Source: a virus
Strand: one strand, 5' to 3'
IMG/VR virus record: IMGVR_UViG_3300007760_000034
Coordinates: 1 to 41,822 of that record
Length of the DNA: 41,822 nucleotides
Shown here one piece after another: positions 15,868 through 22,927 of this stretch. Position 1 is the stretch's first letter, and each line of letters starts with the position of its first letter. The notes under the pieces are model-generated. The model made no database searches, was not told the DNA's origin, and saw only the letters and a list, made by a program, of their open reading frames with translations. The translations under genes and the position numbers were made by a program.

Positions 15868-16703
15868 ACTACTTCTGTCCTCTTGCCTCGTGGTTTGATG
15901 TCACGGGTCCAGTCGTCACCCTTGCCCCGTTGACTTGCTGTCATTGTAGTAACCCGGTCGAACTCGACCCGGGTCCAACCTGATGTATCAAACTTGTTGT
16001 AGATGGGGTGGTCGTAACCGGATACTACGACATACCCGTTTGCGCTGATCAGGGCGTCGATCATGGTTTCGTGCTGGTCGTTACTCATTTCGTGGGCGTA
16101 GTACTCGTCTTCGACGCGGGTGTCGTGAACGTACGGTGGGTCAACGTAGAACACCGTGTCGGCCCCGTCCCAGTAGTTGATCGACTCGATGGCGTCTCTC
16201 TGTTCTACCTGAACGGCGCTGAGGCGGTCGTAGATGGCACCCAACCGGTTGATGAGGGATTTCCACCCCGCTACGACAGCGGACTCGCCAGAGACGCTTA
16301 TAGCGGCTCTGGACCAGTTGCCTTGTGTGCGGTATACGCGGCCTACGACGCTCTGGTTCATGTTGACGAACATCGCCCACGCCTGTTCCACGGGGTCCAG
16401 AGGATCGGTTTCGCCTTTGACGATGGCGATTGCTTTGACGAACTCGTCTTTGGAGTACAGCGTTGACCGGAGTCGACGTTCGAGTTCGATGGAGTGTTCG
16501 GGGTGCTGGATGACCCGAAACAGGTTGACGAGGTTGCCGTCGAGGTCGTTGTATACCTCCACGGGTGAGGGTTTGCGGTTGAGCAGCACCGATCCGCCGC
16601 CTCCGAATACGTCAACAAAGAGTTGGTCGTAAGGTATGAGAGGAAGCAGTTCGTCCAACATGCCGCCTTTACCTCCCGGCCACTTCAGCAGCCGGAGACT
16701 CAC
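15807..16703 (-). CDS. dam: DNA adenine methyltransferase (Dam/D12 class)
   Basis: A 298 aa enzyme with the D12-class order of motifs: LKWPGGKG at residues 6-13 (AdoMet-binding motif X), FVDVFGGGGSVLLNR at 29-43 (motif I) and VDPPY at 187-191 (catalytic motif IV). The central region (about 60-180) would be the target-recognition domain. It transfers methyl to adenine N6; the recognised sequence cannot be read from the protein, though Dam-type members often use GATC. In phages such orphan methylases protect DNA from restriction or mark it. No cognate endonuclease is adjacent. ATG overlaps the upstream stop (ATGA). Confidence 0.9.
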   Translation of the reverse strand: MSLRLLKWPGGKGGMLDELLPLIPYDQLFVDVFGGGGSVLLNRKPSPVEVYNDLDGNLVNLFRVIQHPEHSIELERRLRSTLYSKDEFVKAIAIVKGETDPLDPVEQAWAMFVNMNQSVVGRVYRTQGNWSRAAISVSGESAVVAGWKSLINRLGAIYDRLSAVQVEQRDAIESINYWDGADTVFYVDPPYVHDTRVEDEYYAHEMSNDQHETMIDALISANGYVVVSGYDHPIYNKFDTSGWTRVEFDRVTTMTASQRGKGDDWTRDIKPRGKRTEVVWLNPKAQETREEPTLLDIL

Positions 16704-17212
16704 TCGGTTAGTCCATCAAGGTGCGCTGCTGCGATTTCAACCCAGTTGACTCGCCACACAGAACCTACGTCACGAAGCACCGACTCAACCGTTTCGTCAG
16801 GTGTGTCCGATTCGTCTACCACGTCGTTGAATACCTGTTTGACGGCTTCTGCTGTCGCGTACTTGGTGTCGCCCTCTTTGTGCGACGCGAGCACCTGATC
16901 CCGTAGGTGCGCATCCCACCCGTAGTCGTTGGTCATGTGCAGGTTCGCTGCCCATGTTTCACGGTTCGACCACCCGTTGTATTCCTCGGGTCTAACCGAT
17001 CCTCTCCCGGCTTCGTAGCCTGTCCTGTACGCCTGATCCAACGAATCGTCGACAGGTTCGTCAGAGGCACAGTCGGTGCATACGTATACCTGATGTTCAG
17101 GGAACCGGCAGCCTTCCATGTCGCAGGGTCTTACTTCGTCCACCGAGCCTTCGTTGTCGCAGTAGTCACACTTGCGCCACTCAGGGAACCTTTCTATTTC
17201 ATGTCTGGGCAC
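16700..17212 (-). CDS. Zinc-ribbon protein with NGWSNRETW domain (DUF7249-like)
   Basis: A 170 aa protein. The N-terminal 50 residues hold six cysteines in pairs (C15/C18, C30, C35, C45/C48), a likely zinc ribbon. Residues about 78-100 read YNGWSNRETWAANLHMTND, the core of a widespread phage and plasmid domain of unknown role (NGWxNRETW). The C-terminal part is helical. It overlaps the methylase start by 4 bases (ATGA) and follows a small gene by a 14-base overlap, so it belongs to the same operon. Confidence 0.75.
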   Translation of the reverse strand: MPRHEIERFPEWRKCDYCDNEGSVDEVRPCDMEGCRFPEHQVYVCTDCASDEPVDDSLDQAYRTGYEAGRGSVRPEEYNGWSNRETWAANLHMTNDYGWDAHLRDQVLASHKEGDTKYATAEAVKQVFNDVVDESDTPDETVESVLRDVGSVWRVNWVEIAAAHLDGLTE

Positions 17213-17429
17213 TTCCGTCTCCTTCCATTATTTGCTTGGCTGCCGTGTAGCCCTCGTTGAGCATGTCCTCAACGACAGCGAACACTTGTTCTTCTGAGCA
17301 GTCGTGGATGGCTGCTGCTTCCATGATGGAGAAGCCTACGTCTACCCAGTCGATAGGGGTGCCGAGTTTACGTAACGCTGTCGCGACTTCTTCTTGTATT
17401 TCGAGGTGCAGGTCACTCATCTTCGACAT
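17199..17429 (-). CDS. Hypothetical helical protein, 76 aa
   Basis: An acidic helical protein (HLEIQEEVATALRKLGTPIDWVDVGFSIMEAAAIHDCSEEQVFAVVEDML). It starts at ATG 17429, with GGAG close upstream, or at ATG 17420, which overlaps the preceding stop as ATGAGTGA. Its end overlaps the zinc-ribbon gene by 14 bases. No family is recognised; it is one of a run of small overlapping early genes. Confidence 0.6.
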   Translation of the reverse strand: MSKMSDLHLEIQEEVATALRKLGTPIDWVDVGFSIMEAAAIHDCSEEQVFAVVEDMLNEGYTAAKQIMEGDGSAQT

Positions 17430-17634
17430 GGGACTCCTCTAGTTTCTCGTAGAGGTGGGCGCAGAGGTCGCGTACGGACTGTATTTCGGCTTCCAGTTCC
17501 GGGCCTTCCGGCTCGTTGTCCGCCGGGTAGTCGTGTTGCGATTCTTGCAGGATGCCTAGGTCCTCAGCCATCCAACCCAACGCCGTGACGAGTGTGCCCA
17601 CGTCCTGTTTTGTAAGTTCGAGGCTGATGTTCAT
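17413..17634 (-). CDS. Hypothetical acidic helical protein, 73 aa
   Basis: Starts at ATG 17634, overlapping the stop of the preceding zinc-ribbon gene by 4 bases (ATGA); this coupling decides the start over longer in-frame options. The product begins MNISLELTKQDVGTLVTALGWMAEDLG and ends with a charged helix (AEIQSVRDLCAHLYEKLEESHVEDE). It looks like a two- or three-helix bundle. Function unknown. Confidence 0.65.
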   Translation of the reverse strand: MNISLELTKQDVGTLVTALGWMAEDLGILQESQHDYPADNEPEGPELEAEIQSVRDLCAHLYEKLEESHVEDE

Positions 17635-17882
17635 TGGGCCACACTCCATTCCAAGTGCTGGCGCCTCATTTCTCTTATCTCTGGCTGGTAGGTGCGGGCT
17701 GTGACCGGCCACTCTGTTTGAGGGGTGGCAAACCCGAAGTATTCTTCGAGACCCTCGTCTGTTCCACAGTCGGAGCAGACGTACACGGGGTCGTCTTGTA
17801 TGCCTCTCGTTGTTCTACTCAAAGCATTTATTTCGCGCGGCTCGCGCATGTTTGCTTCGCCGCATCTCGGGCATTTCTTCAC
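17631..17882 (-). CDS. Small zinc-ribbon protein, 83 aa
   Basis: Begins MKKCPRCGEANM and has a second pair in VYVCSDCGTDEG (C4/C7 and C36/C39), a four-cysteine zinc ribbon. The rest is polar with a helical tail (EIREMRRQHLEW). The fold suggests nucleic-acid or protein binding; no specific family is recognised. It is coupled to the next gene by ATGA. Confidence 0.65.
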   Translation of the reverse strand: MKKCPRCGEANMREPREINALSRTTRGIQDDPVYVCSDCGTDEGLEEYFGFATPQTEWPVTARTYQPEIREMRRQHLEWSVAQ

Positions 17883-17904
17883 GTAACTCTCCTTTGTTTG
17901 TTGG

Positions 17905-17997
17905 TTATATGCCTAGAGGTTCTGTAATCACGACCCAGATGACGTAAACGAGGCCCCATATGACAAGCCACATGATCGCCCCTGACAACTCATCCAC
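17905..17997 (-). CDS. Putative single-span membrane peptide, 30 aa
   Basis: A GTG frame that begins in the last codons of the VWA-protein gene (GTG overlapping its stop) and reads MDELSGAIMWLVIWGLVYVI and on to a TAA at 17905. Almost the whole second half is one hydrophobic span rich in Trp, Val and Ile. An internal ATG at 17973 would give a 22 aa version preceded by AGGGG. It fills a gap in an otherwise gap-free operon, and the membrane pattern is not expected by chance, but its size keeps the call tentative. Confidence 0.4.
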   Translation of the reverse strand: MDELSGAIMWLVIWGLVYVIWVVITEPLGI

Positions 17998-20248
17998 GGA
18001 TCGAGTCGGATATGCGGTCGGCTAGACCTTCCACAACCTCGACGACACCTGCTTCGGTGTCGTAGAGGTTGACCGCTATGGTGTCTAACCCATATTCCTT
18101 CGGCGAGTCGGTTCCTACACCTACTCCGACGACGTGGAGTCTCCGGTCTGGGAGTTGCGCCATCGCTTTCGCCCGTCTGCACTGTGCTTCGAGCATGACC
18201 CTCTGGTTGTCATGGTCCTCGGCGGGCATCGCACCGTCGGTGTAGTAGAGCAAGATCCGGTCGGTTGCCCGTTGCGTGCAGAGCATGTCAATGTAGGTTC
18301 GCATCGTCAACCCGTCGAGGTTCTGATGGGCGGCATGGAGCGAAGCGACACCCGATTTGGCTGCTTCGTCCCACGGTTCCGCAAAGTTCTTGACGAGTTG
18401 GATGGTCGCAAGCGACGCCACATTTGATCCGACCCTACCCCGCAAATCGTCGGCCACTTCTGGGTCACAGTCGACGTTGTGATCGTCTTCACCCACCAGG
18501 TACCGGCCTCCGGTGTGCCCGGCTACCGCAAACGCAATACCTAGCCGCGCAAGCAGCGTTGCTTGCGCGTACGCGAGTTCCACGAGGTATTCGTTGACAT
18601 CTCCAAGGGTTGAACCGGATTGGTCGACTCCGATGAGTACGGCATAGGATCGTTTCCGGGGTTTGTCGATCCGGCGAAATGCTCGACGGTTACCGGTCGG
18701 AACTCGTGCAAGTTTGCTGCCATGCAGCCTTCCTCGCACAAGGTTCGGTGTCGACGCTGACCTCCTGTTCATGCCGAGTGCGTCCGCCAACTTGCGTTGC
18801 GATTTATGAACCGGCGCTTGAACTTTCACTTCGAGGTCGCTGGATTGGTCGAACCCGCCTCCTGCCGGGAACTTGTAGTCGGCGAGCAACTTCACCCCGT
18901 CACCGTATACCGGTACTTTTTCGTAGTCGGGTCGCAGGATCAGAGGCACGTAGCGGCCTTCACCCGAATCTCCAACCAGTCCACTTCCGCCCGGCATTTG
19001 CATCAGGTCGTCGAGGTGTTCCGAGGTGTCCCCGGCTCGGGACTCGTTCATCGCTGCTTGTATCTCAGCCAGAACGGGTTCGAGACTCTCGACGGGTTTA
19101 TCGGCTCCACGGTCAGTCCATTTGGCTCGACCGAACGCCTCTGCTCGAGCAGATCGGTCTGACCGTGCGACAAGTTCCGACCTTTCTTGTTCGAGTTTCT
19201 TTTTGTCTCGAAGCCGTTGGCTTTCTTTCAACTTGCCGTCGTCGCCGAGGTCTTTACCGGACTTGATCGGCTGGGATGCTGCCCGACCGTTTCCGGTGCG
19301 GGAGGTGTCCTCCCCGGTCTGCTCGGGTTGCATACTTTCGAACAACCCGTATGTTTCTCGGGCGTATTCGGCGAGCACAATCCCGGCAGCGACCGCTTCG
19401 GCGGTGGTTTCGAGTTTGAACTTGTCGAGAACACGTTTGACGTTCGGGTCGTTGAGACAGGCCAGAACCGTTTCCGACTTCAGCACCGGTTTCAGGTCGA
19501 GATCGTGTTCGACCTCCAAGTTGACTGCGACACCTACTTGGTATCCGACGGGGCCTTCGACGATGCCTTCACCGGCAGCGGCCCGCACGACGAGCCCTTC
19601 GGCGAGCCGCGCCATCTGTTGACCTAAAGCGGATCGGCTATCGCCGACTGCTTTGTTGATGCGGGCGTCTTCGAAGGCGTTGGCCAGCAGGGGTGCGTCG
19701 GGGTTGAACCATGACGCAACTTCCAACCCTGATCTCGCCAAAACCCGTGGCCCGTTTACACATTGCCGGATGTAATACAACCCTGCGTCGTCGTGCCTGT
19801 CTATGAACGCTTCGGAGAACTCTTCCGGCATACCTTCCATCAGTTTGGCGATGCCGAGTTCTACTCGTTGGCAGAACTCGACATCAACGGGTTTCGTTGA
19901 GCCTTGGCTGATGTGGGCTGCTTCGTGTAACAGCACCCCGACGGTGATGTGGTAGAGGCACGATTCGGGTTCTTCGTCGCATACGCACGGGTTGTCCGGG
20001 TCTATGTCGGCGAAACCGGGGTCTAACGGTAAGTGAACCGTGGCTCCGTCTGTGCAGGGTCCCTGCGAGTGTTGGTTGATTGATACCCGCAGCCCGTTGT
20101 CTCCTGCTGAGGTTCTCACTATGTCTGTGAGCCTCGGCAGGAGACGGGCCGCTACCCGTGCCGCTTCTGCGTAGGATTCGGCCGTGGCGGGCTGGTTGAC
20201 GGGTAGTTCTATACCGGGGTGTTCGACGCTACTCAAGTTCCACCCCAC
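17990..20248 (-). CDS. VWA-domain protein with HEAAH metallopeptidase-like motif (DUF2201/CobT-like)
   Basis: A 752 aa protein, GTG start, partner of the AAA+ gene just upstream (20-base overlap). Residues about 100-118 read YHITVGVLLHEAAHISQG, an HExxH zinc-peptidase motif (H108, E109, H112). Residues about 330-420 are a charged Lys/Glu/Asp linker. From about 535 comes a von Willebrand A domain with an intact metal-ion site: DQSGS (D542, S544, S546), a Thr near 649 and YTDG (D671). A metallopeptidase-like domain plus VWA next to a MoxR ATPase is the layout of DUF2201-type bacterial proteins; CobT-like phage proteins share the VWA part. Substrate unknown. Cysteines at CVCDEEPESC lie just before the HEAAH motif. 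Confidence 0.82.
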   Translation of the reverse strand: MGWNLSSVEHPGIELPVNQPATAESYAEAARVAARLLPRLTDIVRTSAGDNGLRVSINQHSQGPCTDGATVHLPLDPGFADIDPDNPCVCDEEPESCLYHITVGVLLHEAAHISQGSTKPVDVEFCQRVELGIAKLMEGMPEEFSEAFIDRHDDAGLYYIRQCVNGPRVLARSGLEVASWFNPDAPLLANAFEDARINKAVGDSRSALGQQMARLAEGLVVRAAAGEGIVEGPVGYQVGVAVNLEVEHDLDLKPVLKSETVLACLNDPNVKRVLDKFKLETTAEAVAAGIVLAEYARETYGLFESMQPEQTGEDTSRTGNGRAASQPIKSGKDLGDDGKLKESQRLRDKKKLEQERSELVARSDRSARAEAFGRAKWTDRGADKPVESLEPVLAEIQAAMNESRAGDTSEHLDDLMQMPGGSGLVGDSGEGRYVPLILRPDYEKVPVYGDGVKLLADYKFPAGGGFDQSSDLEVKVQAPVHKSQRKLADALGMNRRSASTPNLVRGRLHGSKLARVPTGNRRAFRRIDKPRKRSYAVLIGVDQSGSTLGDVNEYLVELAYAQATLLARLGIAFAVAGHTGGRYLVGEDDHNVDCDPEVADDLRGRVGSNVASLATIQLVKNFAEPWDEAAKSGVASLHAAHQNLDGLTMRTYIDMLCTQRATDRILLYYTDGAMPAEDHDNQRVMLEAQCRRAKAMAQLPDRRLHVVGVGVGTDSPKEYGLDTIAVNLYDTEAGVVEVVEGLADRISDSIRG

Positions 20249-21326
20249 TCAACTCTTCCGGTATCCGTGTCAGCAGGTCCCCTATGGGGTCGCTGGAGTC
20301 TTGGACAAGTTCGGCTGCTGTTGGCTTGGAGTACTTCGCCCAGTCGTGATGGTCGAGTACGTGTACGACTTTGCTGAACGATTGGGTGTCCATCCGTTCG
20401 TACACTTTCGACATGGCTTCACGCACCGGGTGGTATTGGAGAAGTTCCACGAAGTTCATCAACGAACGTGTACCTGCGGTGATACCGAGGTTTCCTTCGT
20501 CGATTGACTTGCGTAGGTCCTTCCATGCCATCAACCCGCACACCACCTGCCACGCCGGAACCCTGTCTAGTTCCCTAGACTCGATGTGGTTGAGGAGTAT
20601 CTCCGCTTCGATCTTCGAGTCCGGCCACCCGACGGCGATGTGCGACAACCTGTCGGCATCTGCTTCGGATAGTGGCAGCAAACCTGCGTACTGGGGCATC
20701 CAGTCGGGGTTTCCTGTTGCGATGATGAAGTTGTGTGCGTGCTTGAGCAGGATGCGTCCGTCGTAGGCGTCTAACGCGAGTTGCGCTGAGTCGTCGAGGA
20801 CGGGTCGTGCCACATGCAGCACAGCGGGTGGTGCAGCGTTCCACTCGTCGATGCAGATAACTCCCGGTCGCCCGAATGATCGGGCTAGACGGGACTGCAC
20901 CCACTCTGTTGTGGAACCTTTCAGTTCGTAGTGACCTGTCACGTCTTCCCGTTCGCTTGTCTCTCCGAGCGGGATGCGCTCGAATGGGACTCGCATCAGG
21001 AAGGCCATGTGGCGGGCCAACTGTGTTTTCCCTACCCCTGACGGACCCCACATCATTGGAACCTTTCCTCGTTGGAGGTCGACGGCCACCGAGTAGACGA
21101 GGCCGTCGTGGTCAATGAAGGTGGATTCGTTGGGTATCTTGATCCGATCCGACTCGGGAAACGATTCGGGGTCGTACTTTGGTAGTTCCACTCCTTTTGG
21201 CCCGTATGTGAACGAGTCAGGGGTGGGTACTGTTACGACACCCGATTGTTTCCCGATCTTCTCGGGGTGGACCACGATGGGTTCGAGAACTTCCCGTGGT
21301 TCCTCATGTTCGGGTTTTCTTAGCAC
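20229..21326 (-). CDS. MoxR/CobS-type AAA+ ATPase
   Basis: A 365 aa protein. After about 75 variable residues comes the ATPase: Walker A GPSGVGKT (94-101), the MoxR-type loop ETSEREDVTGHYEL (122-135), Walker B VICIDEWN (156-163), sensor 1 ATGNP (203-207) and an Arg-containing region ADADRLSH (223-229). MoxR ATPases form hexamers that remodel a substrate delivered by a VWA partner, here the overlapping downstream gene. GTG 21326 has GGAAGGAG upstream. Annotation as cobalt chelatase CobS would be misleading because no corrin genes are present. Confidence 0.87.
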   Translation of the reverse strand: MLRKPEHEEPREVLEPIVVHPEKIGKQSGVVTVPTPDSFTYGPKGVELPKYDPESFPESDRIKIPNESTFIDHDGLVYSVAVDLQRGKVPMMWGPSGVGKTQLARHMAFLMRVPFERIPLGETSEREDVTGHYELKGSTTEWVQSRLARSFGRPGVICIDEWNAAPPAVLHVARPVLDDSAQLALDAYDGRILLKHAHNFIIATGNPDWMPQYAGLLPLSEADADRLSHIAVGWPDSKIEAEILLNHIESRELDRVPAWQVVCGLMAWKDLRKSIDEGNLGITAGTRSLMNFVELLQYHPVREAMSKVYERMDTQSFSKVVHVLDHHDWAKYSKPTAAELVQDSSDPIGDLLTRIPEELSGVELE

Positions 21327-21420
21327 TTCTCTTGCTCCTTCCAGTCAAGAGTTGGTGGCTGGATACCACCCCAAGCGGCCCCACCCAAGGGGAGGGACGG
21401 TGAGGCCGCAAGGGCTGGTG
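21327..21420 (-). other. Intergenic leader of the AAA+/VWA pair
   Basis: This 94-base gap is the largest between 15.5 and 22.0 kb. It can fold: GCGGCC (21375-21380) pairs with GGCCGC (21404-21409), and inside the loop CCCC (21379-21382) can pair with GGGG (21389-21392). No consensus promoter was seen. It may be a terminator or attenuator after the winged-helix-like gene; weakly supported. Confidence 0.3.
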
Positions 21421-21804
21421 TCAGAAGTTCTCGACTGTGCGGGCCGAGATCACCAGCAGGTTGTCGTCGGAGTCGATGGCGAGGACCTTTCCTCCCCGCA
21501 CAAACACGACTTCCAACAAGTCTCCTACACGTAGGGTTTCTCCGCGGGTGATGCGTTCCACTTTCTCCACGAGTTTGTTCGTGGAGCGGTACAACGTGCA
21601 AGCGTACCTTCCCGGAGCGACCCGTTTGACTGGGTACTGCGACTTGCGGTGCAGTTCAGAGAGTGTCGAGTTGATCGAATCGAGGTTGTCGTGCCCGATC
21701 CGTTCCCGCACCTCTATCGCTGTCCACTCGCGGTCCGCCTCGCGTTGGAGGAGTTCGAGCACCGGAGTGCGTAGCCAGTCACGTTTCTTGGTGGGTGTGT
21801 CCAT
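21421..21804 (-). CDS. Winged-helix-like DNA-binding protein, 127 aa
   Basis: Starts at ATG 21804 because GAAGGAGGTG lies 6 bases upstream, a near-perfect ribosome site. An in-frame GTG at 21927, overlapping the previous stop, would add 41 residues and cannot be excluded. Residues about 10-60 (WLRTPVLELLQREADREWTAIEVRERIGHDNLDSINSTLSELHRKSQYPVKRVAPGRYAC) fit a winged helix. The C-terminal half (LRVGDLLEVVFVRGGKVLAIDSDDNLLVISARTV) looks like a small beta barrel. It could be an early regulator of the leftward operon; role inferred. Confidence 0.65.
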   Translation of the reverse strand: MDTPTKKRDWLRTPVLELLQREADREWTAIEVRERIGHDNLDSINSTLSELHRKSQYPVKRVAPGRYACTLYRSTNKLVEKVERITRGETLRVGDLLEVVFVRGGKVLAIDSDDNLLVISARTVENF

Positions 21805-21917
21805 AAGTTTCACCTCCTTCCGCAACTTCAGGCCGCTGCGCTTTACGCTCGCGGCTCCCGGTAGGTCGGTGAACCCGAATCGTTCGTCTAAGGCCGATTC
21901 GAGACTGCGCGTGGGGG

Positions 21918-22061
21918 TCACAGCCACTCGGACAGGACCTGAAGATGCGGGGCATCGGCACAGTCGCAGTCAACTTCGATCCACACTTTGTCGATGTCGA
22001 CGGTTCGACCTTCGTCAAACTCGACTGTTACAGGGTCGGACATGTTGTAGTCCACTTTCAT
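21918..22061 (-). CDS. Hypothetical small acidic protein, 47 aa
   Basis: First gene after the strong promoter at 22094-22122. ATG 22061 follows GGAGGTTCCG, the ribosome-site cassette shared by several genes here. The product begins MKVDYNMSDPVTVEFDEGRT, has VWIEVDCDCADAPHL and ends SEWL. It looks like a single beta-sheet protein with two closely spaced cysteines. No family is recognised. Confidence 0.65.
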   Translation of the reverse strand: MKVDYNMSDPVTVEFDEGRTVDIDKVWIEVDCDCADAPHLQVLSEWL

Positions 22062-22093
22062 CGGAACCTCCATTCCTAGTTCTCACCCCTTCA

Positions 22094-22122
22094 TTATACA
22101 CGAGGTAGACGGGGTTGTCAAG
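22094..22122 (-). promoter_or_regulatory. Consensus sigma70-type promoter for the leftward operon
   Basis: On the left strand TTGACA (22122-22117) is followed after exactly 17 bases by TATAAT (22099-22094), both perfect matches to the vegetative consensus. Transcription would begin near 22087 and read the small gene at 22061 and then the winged-helix, AAA+, VWA, zinc-ribbon and methylase genes. It is the best promoter in the window. Confidence 0.88.
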
Positions 22123-22140
22123 AGTACGATTCGAGGTCTT

Positions 22141-22254
22141 TCACACGCCGAGGGGGTTGGCGTGGTCAATCAACCACCCTGCCGCGTAGCCCAGCAGCAC
22201 CCCGGCGACGGCAAGCATGAACAACCAGCCAACGTAGGTGGCGAACTTTGCCAT
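22141..22254 (-). CDS. Single-span membrane peptide, 37 aa
   Basis: ATG 22254 shares a base with the preceding stop (TGATG) and has AAAGGAG 5-6 bases upstream. The peptide MAKFATYVGWLFMLAVAGVLL continues GYAAGWLIDHANPLGV: one membrane span with a short polar tail. Small membrane peptides of early phage operons often modulate host envelope proteins or superinfection; no specific role can be read here. Confidence 0.65.
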   Translation of the reverse strand: MAKFATYVGWLFMLAVAGVLLGYAAGWLIDHANPLGV

Positions 22255-22406
22255 CACGACTCCTTTCCTTGTAGGACCCGCGTGTTGTGCCTCGCAGCAG
22301 CAAGGGTTTCGCGCATTGCTTCCAGCATGATTTTCACATGCTCGGGTGACGCCGACCCGTCGTCAAGGTCGGCCATCCCGTCGAACACCTGTTGTTCGTC
22401 AGTCAT
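22254..22406 (-). CDS. Hypothetical acidic helical protein, 50 aa
   Basis: Starts at ATG 22406 after GGAGGTTCCG, overlapping the previous gene end by 8 bases. Begins MTDEQQVFDGMADLDDGSAS and continues as an amphipathic helix (EHVKIMLEAMRETLAAARHNTRVLQ). Upstream in-frame starts lack a ribosome site. Unknown function. Confidence 0.6.
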   Translation of the reverse strand: MTDEQQVFDGMADLDDGSASPEHVKIMLEAMRETLAAARHNTRVLQGKES

Positions 22407-22545
22407 CGGAACCTCCGTGTTTGAGATCTTCAAACTCTGAGACGGTGACCTGTCCTCCGTAGTACGAACCCGAAGGTTTTTCACTGAGGGCTTTCTCGAT
22501 GAGGAAGGCGACCACCTCCTTCATCAACTCTTCATGCTCTGTCAT
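22399..22545 (-). CDS. Hypothetical small protein, 48 aa (MTEHEELMKEVVA family)
   Basis: ATG 22545 follows GGAGGTTCCG. The product begins MTEHEELMKEVVAFLIEKAL, then a polar middle (SEKPSGSYYGGQVTVSEFEDL). Its first 13 codons and its ribosome site are duplicated at 22732-22786, where they form the tail of another small gene. Function unknown. Confidence 0.6.
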   Translation of the reverse strand: MTEHEELMKEVVAFLIEKALSEKPSGSYYGGQVTVSEFEDLKHGGSDD

Positions 22546-22562
22546 CGGAACCTCCATTCCTT
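22508..22562. repeat. 55-bp direct repeat, copy 1 (gene-start duplication)
   Basis: Bases 22508-22562 match 22732-22786 at 53 of 55 positions. The repeat holds a ribosome-site cassette and the first 13 codons of the 48 aa gene (MT[E/D]HEELMKEVVA). Two substitutions separate the copies, one of which changes Glu to Asp. Confidence 0.9.
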
Positions 22563-22578
22563 CCTTGACCGTTTCCCC

Positions 22579-22731
22579 TCACCCTTCCTCCTCCTCGAAG
22601 TCGCGCCCGCAGTCCCCGCACCAGAGGTCAAGATACGTGTCCGACTTGGGGTCGTCGTCGTAGAACATCTCGTGGGTCACGGGGTATCTGACCTTGCATT
22701 TCTTGCAAGCAAACTGCATAACTCGCCTCAT
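22579..22731 (-). CDS. Small zinc-ribbon protein, 50 aa
   Basis: ATG 22731 overlaps the previous stop (ATGA) and uses AAGGAGG that lies inside the upstream coding repeat. The protein begins MRRVMQFACKKCKVRYPVTHEM and has a second pair in LWCGDCGRDFEEEEG (C9/C12 and C38/C41): a minimal four-cysteine zinc ribbon with an acidic tail. Likely a nucleic-acid or protein adaptor; no family assigned. Confidence 0.65.
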   Translation of the reverse strand: MRRVMQFACKKCKVRYPVTHEMFYDDDPKSDTYLDLWCGDCGRDFEEEEG

Positions 22732-22841
22732 GCGACCACCTCCTTCATCAACTCTTCATGATCTGTCATAGGAACCTCCATTCCTTGTGGGTTTGGACCT
22801 TTCCAGAACATGGTCACGGTCCCTTTTACCTTGCCTCGCAT
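22728..22841 (-). CDS. Small chimeric peptide, 37 aa, ending in a duplicated gene start
   Basis: ATG 22841 has AGGAGGT 5 bases upstream. Residues 1-24 (MRGKVKGTVTMFWKGPNPQG and on) are unique; residues 25-37 are MTDHEELMKEVVA, encoded by the second copy of the 55-bp repeat. The old ribosome site and ATG (22769) remain inside the frame, so a 13 aa internal product is also possible. It appears to be a remnant gene captured by the duplication, now mainly linking a leader to the zinc-ribbon gene. Confidence 0.5.
   Translation of the reverse strand: MRGKVKGTVTMFWKGPNPQGMEVPMTDHEELMKEVVA
22732..22786. repeat. 55-bp direct repeat, copy 2
   Basis: Second copy of the 22508-22562 repeat (53 of 55 identical). 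Here it supplies the 3' end of the 37 aa gene and the ribosome site of the zinc-ribbon gene at 22731, so the zinc-ribbon gene sits between the two copies. Confidence 0.9.
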
Positions 22842-22871
22842 ATCGCACCTCCTCTCGTGCATAGGCGTAGT

Positions 22872-22927
22872 TCCCCACTACGGAATCGAACCGTAGGTAA
22901 ACCGTTAGGGATTGTGACGGTAGGGGA
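22872..22927 (-). ncRNA. tRNA-like fold lacking a D-arm (degenerate tRNA or tRNA mimic)
   Basis: The left strand has TCCCC (22927-22923) and GGGGA (22876-22872) as acceptor-like ends. Between them are a stem ACCGT/ACGGT and a T-arm with a 5-bp stem TACGG/CCGTA around TTCGATT, which matches the conserved TTC-R-A T-loop of tRNA. Total length is 56 bases, too short for a full tRNA, no D-arm is visible and the middle loop is 11 bases. It may be a decayed tRNA, an old attachment-site relic or a tRNA-like regulatory element, or chance. Confidence 0.3.

Noticed and set aside
16008-16466. Rightward open frame of 152 codons opposite the methylase
   Set aside because: The methylase has all family motifs in order; the opposite frame has none and no ribosome site.
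20876-21118. Rightward frame opposite the AAA+ gene
   Set aside because: Opposite a clear Walker A region; composition is Arg/Ser-rich shadow with no signals.
17990-21326. Cobaltochelatase CobS/CobT annotation
   Set aside because: The AAA+ and VWA domains are shared with those subunits, but no cobalamin genes are present and the VWA protein has an HEAAH domain not found in CobT. A generic MoxR-VWA description is safer.
21805-21927. 41-residue N-terminal extension of the winged-helix gene
   Set aside because: An in-frame GTG overlapping the previous stop is possible, but the near-perfect GAAGGAGGTG before ATG 21804 is the better start; recorded as an alternative.
22872-22927. A functional tRNA gene
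   Set aside because: The T-arm is convincing, but the element is only 56 bases, has no D-arm and a non-standard middle loop; it was kept only as a tRNA-like structure.
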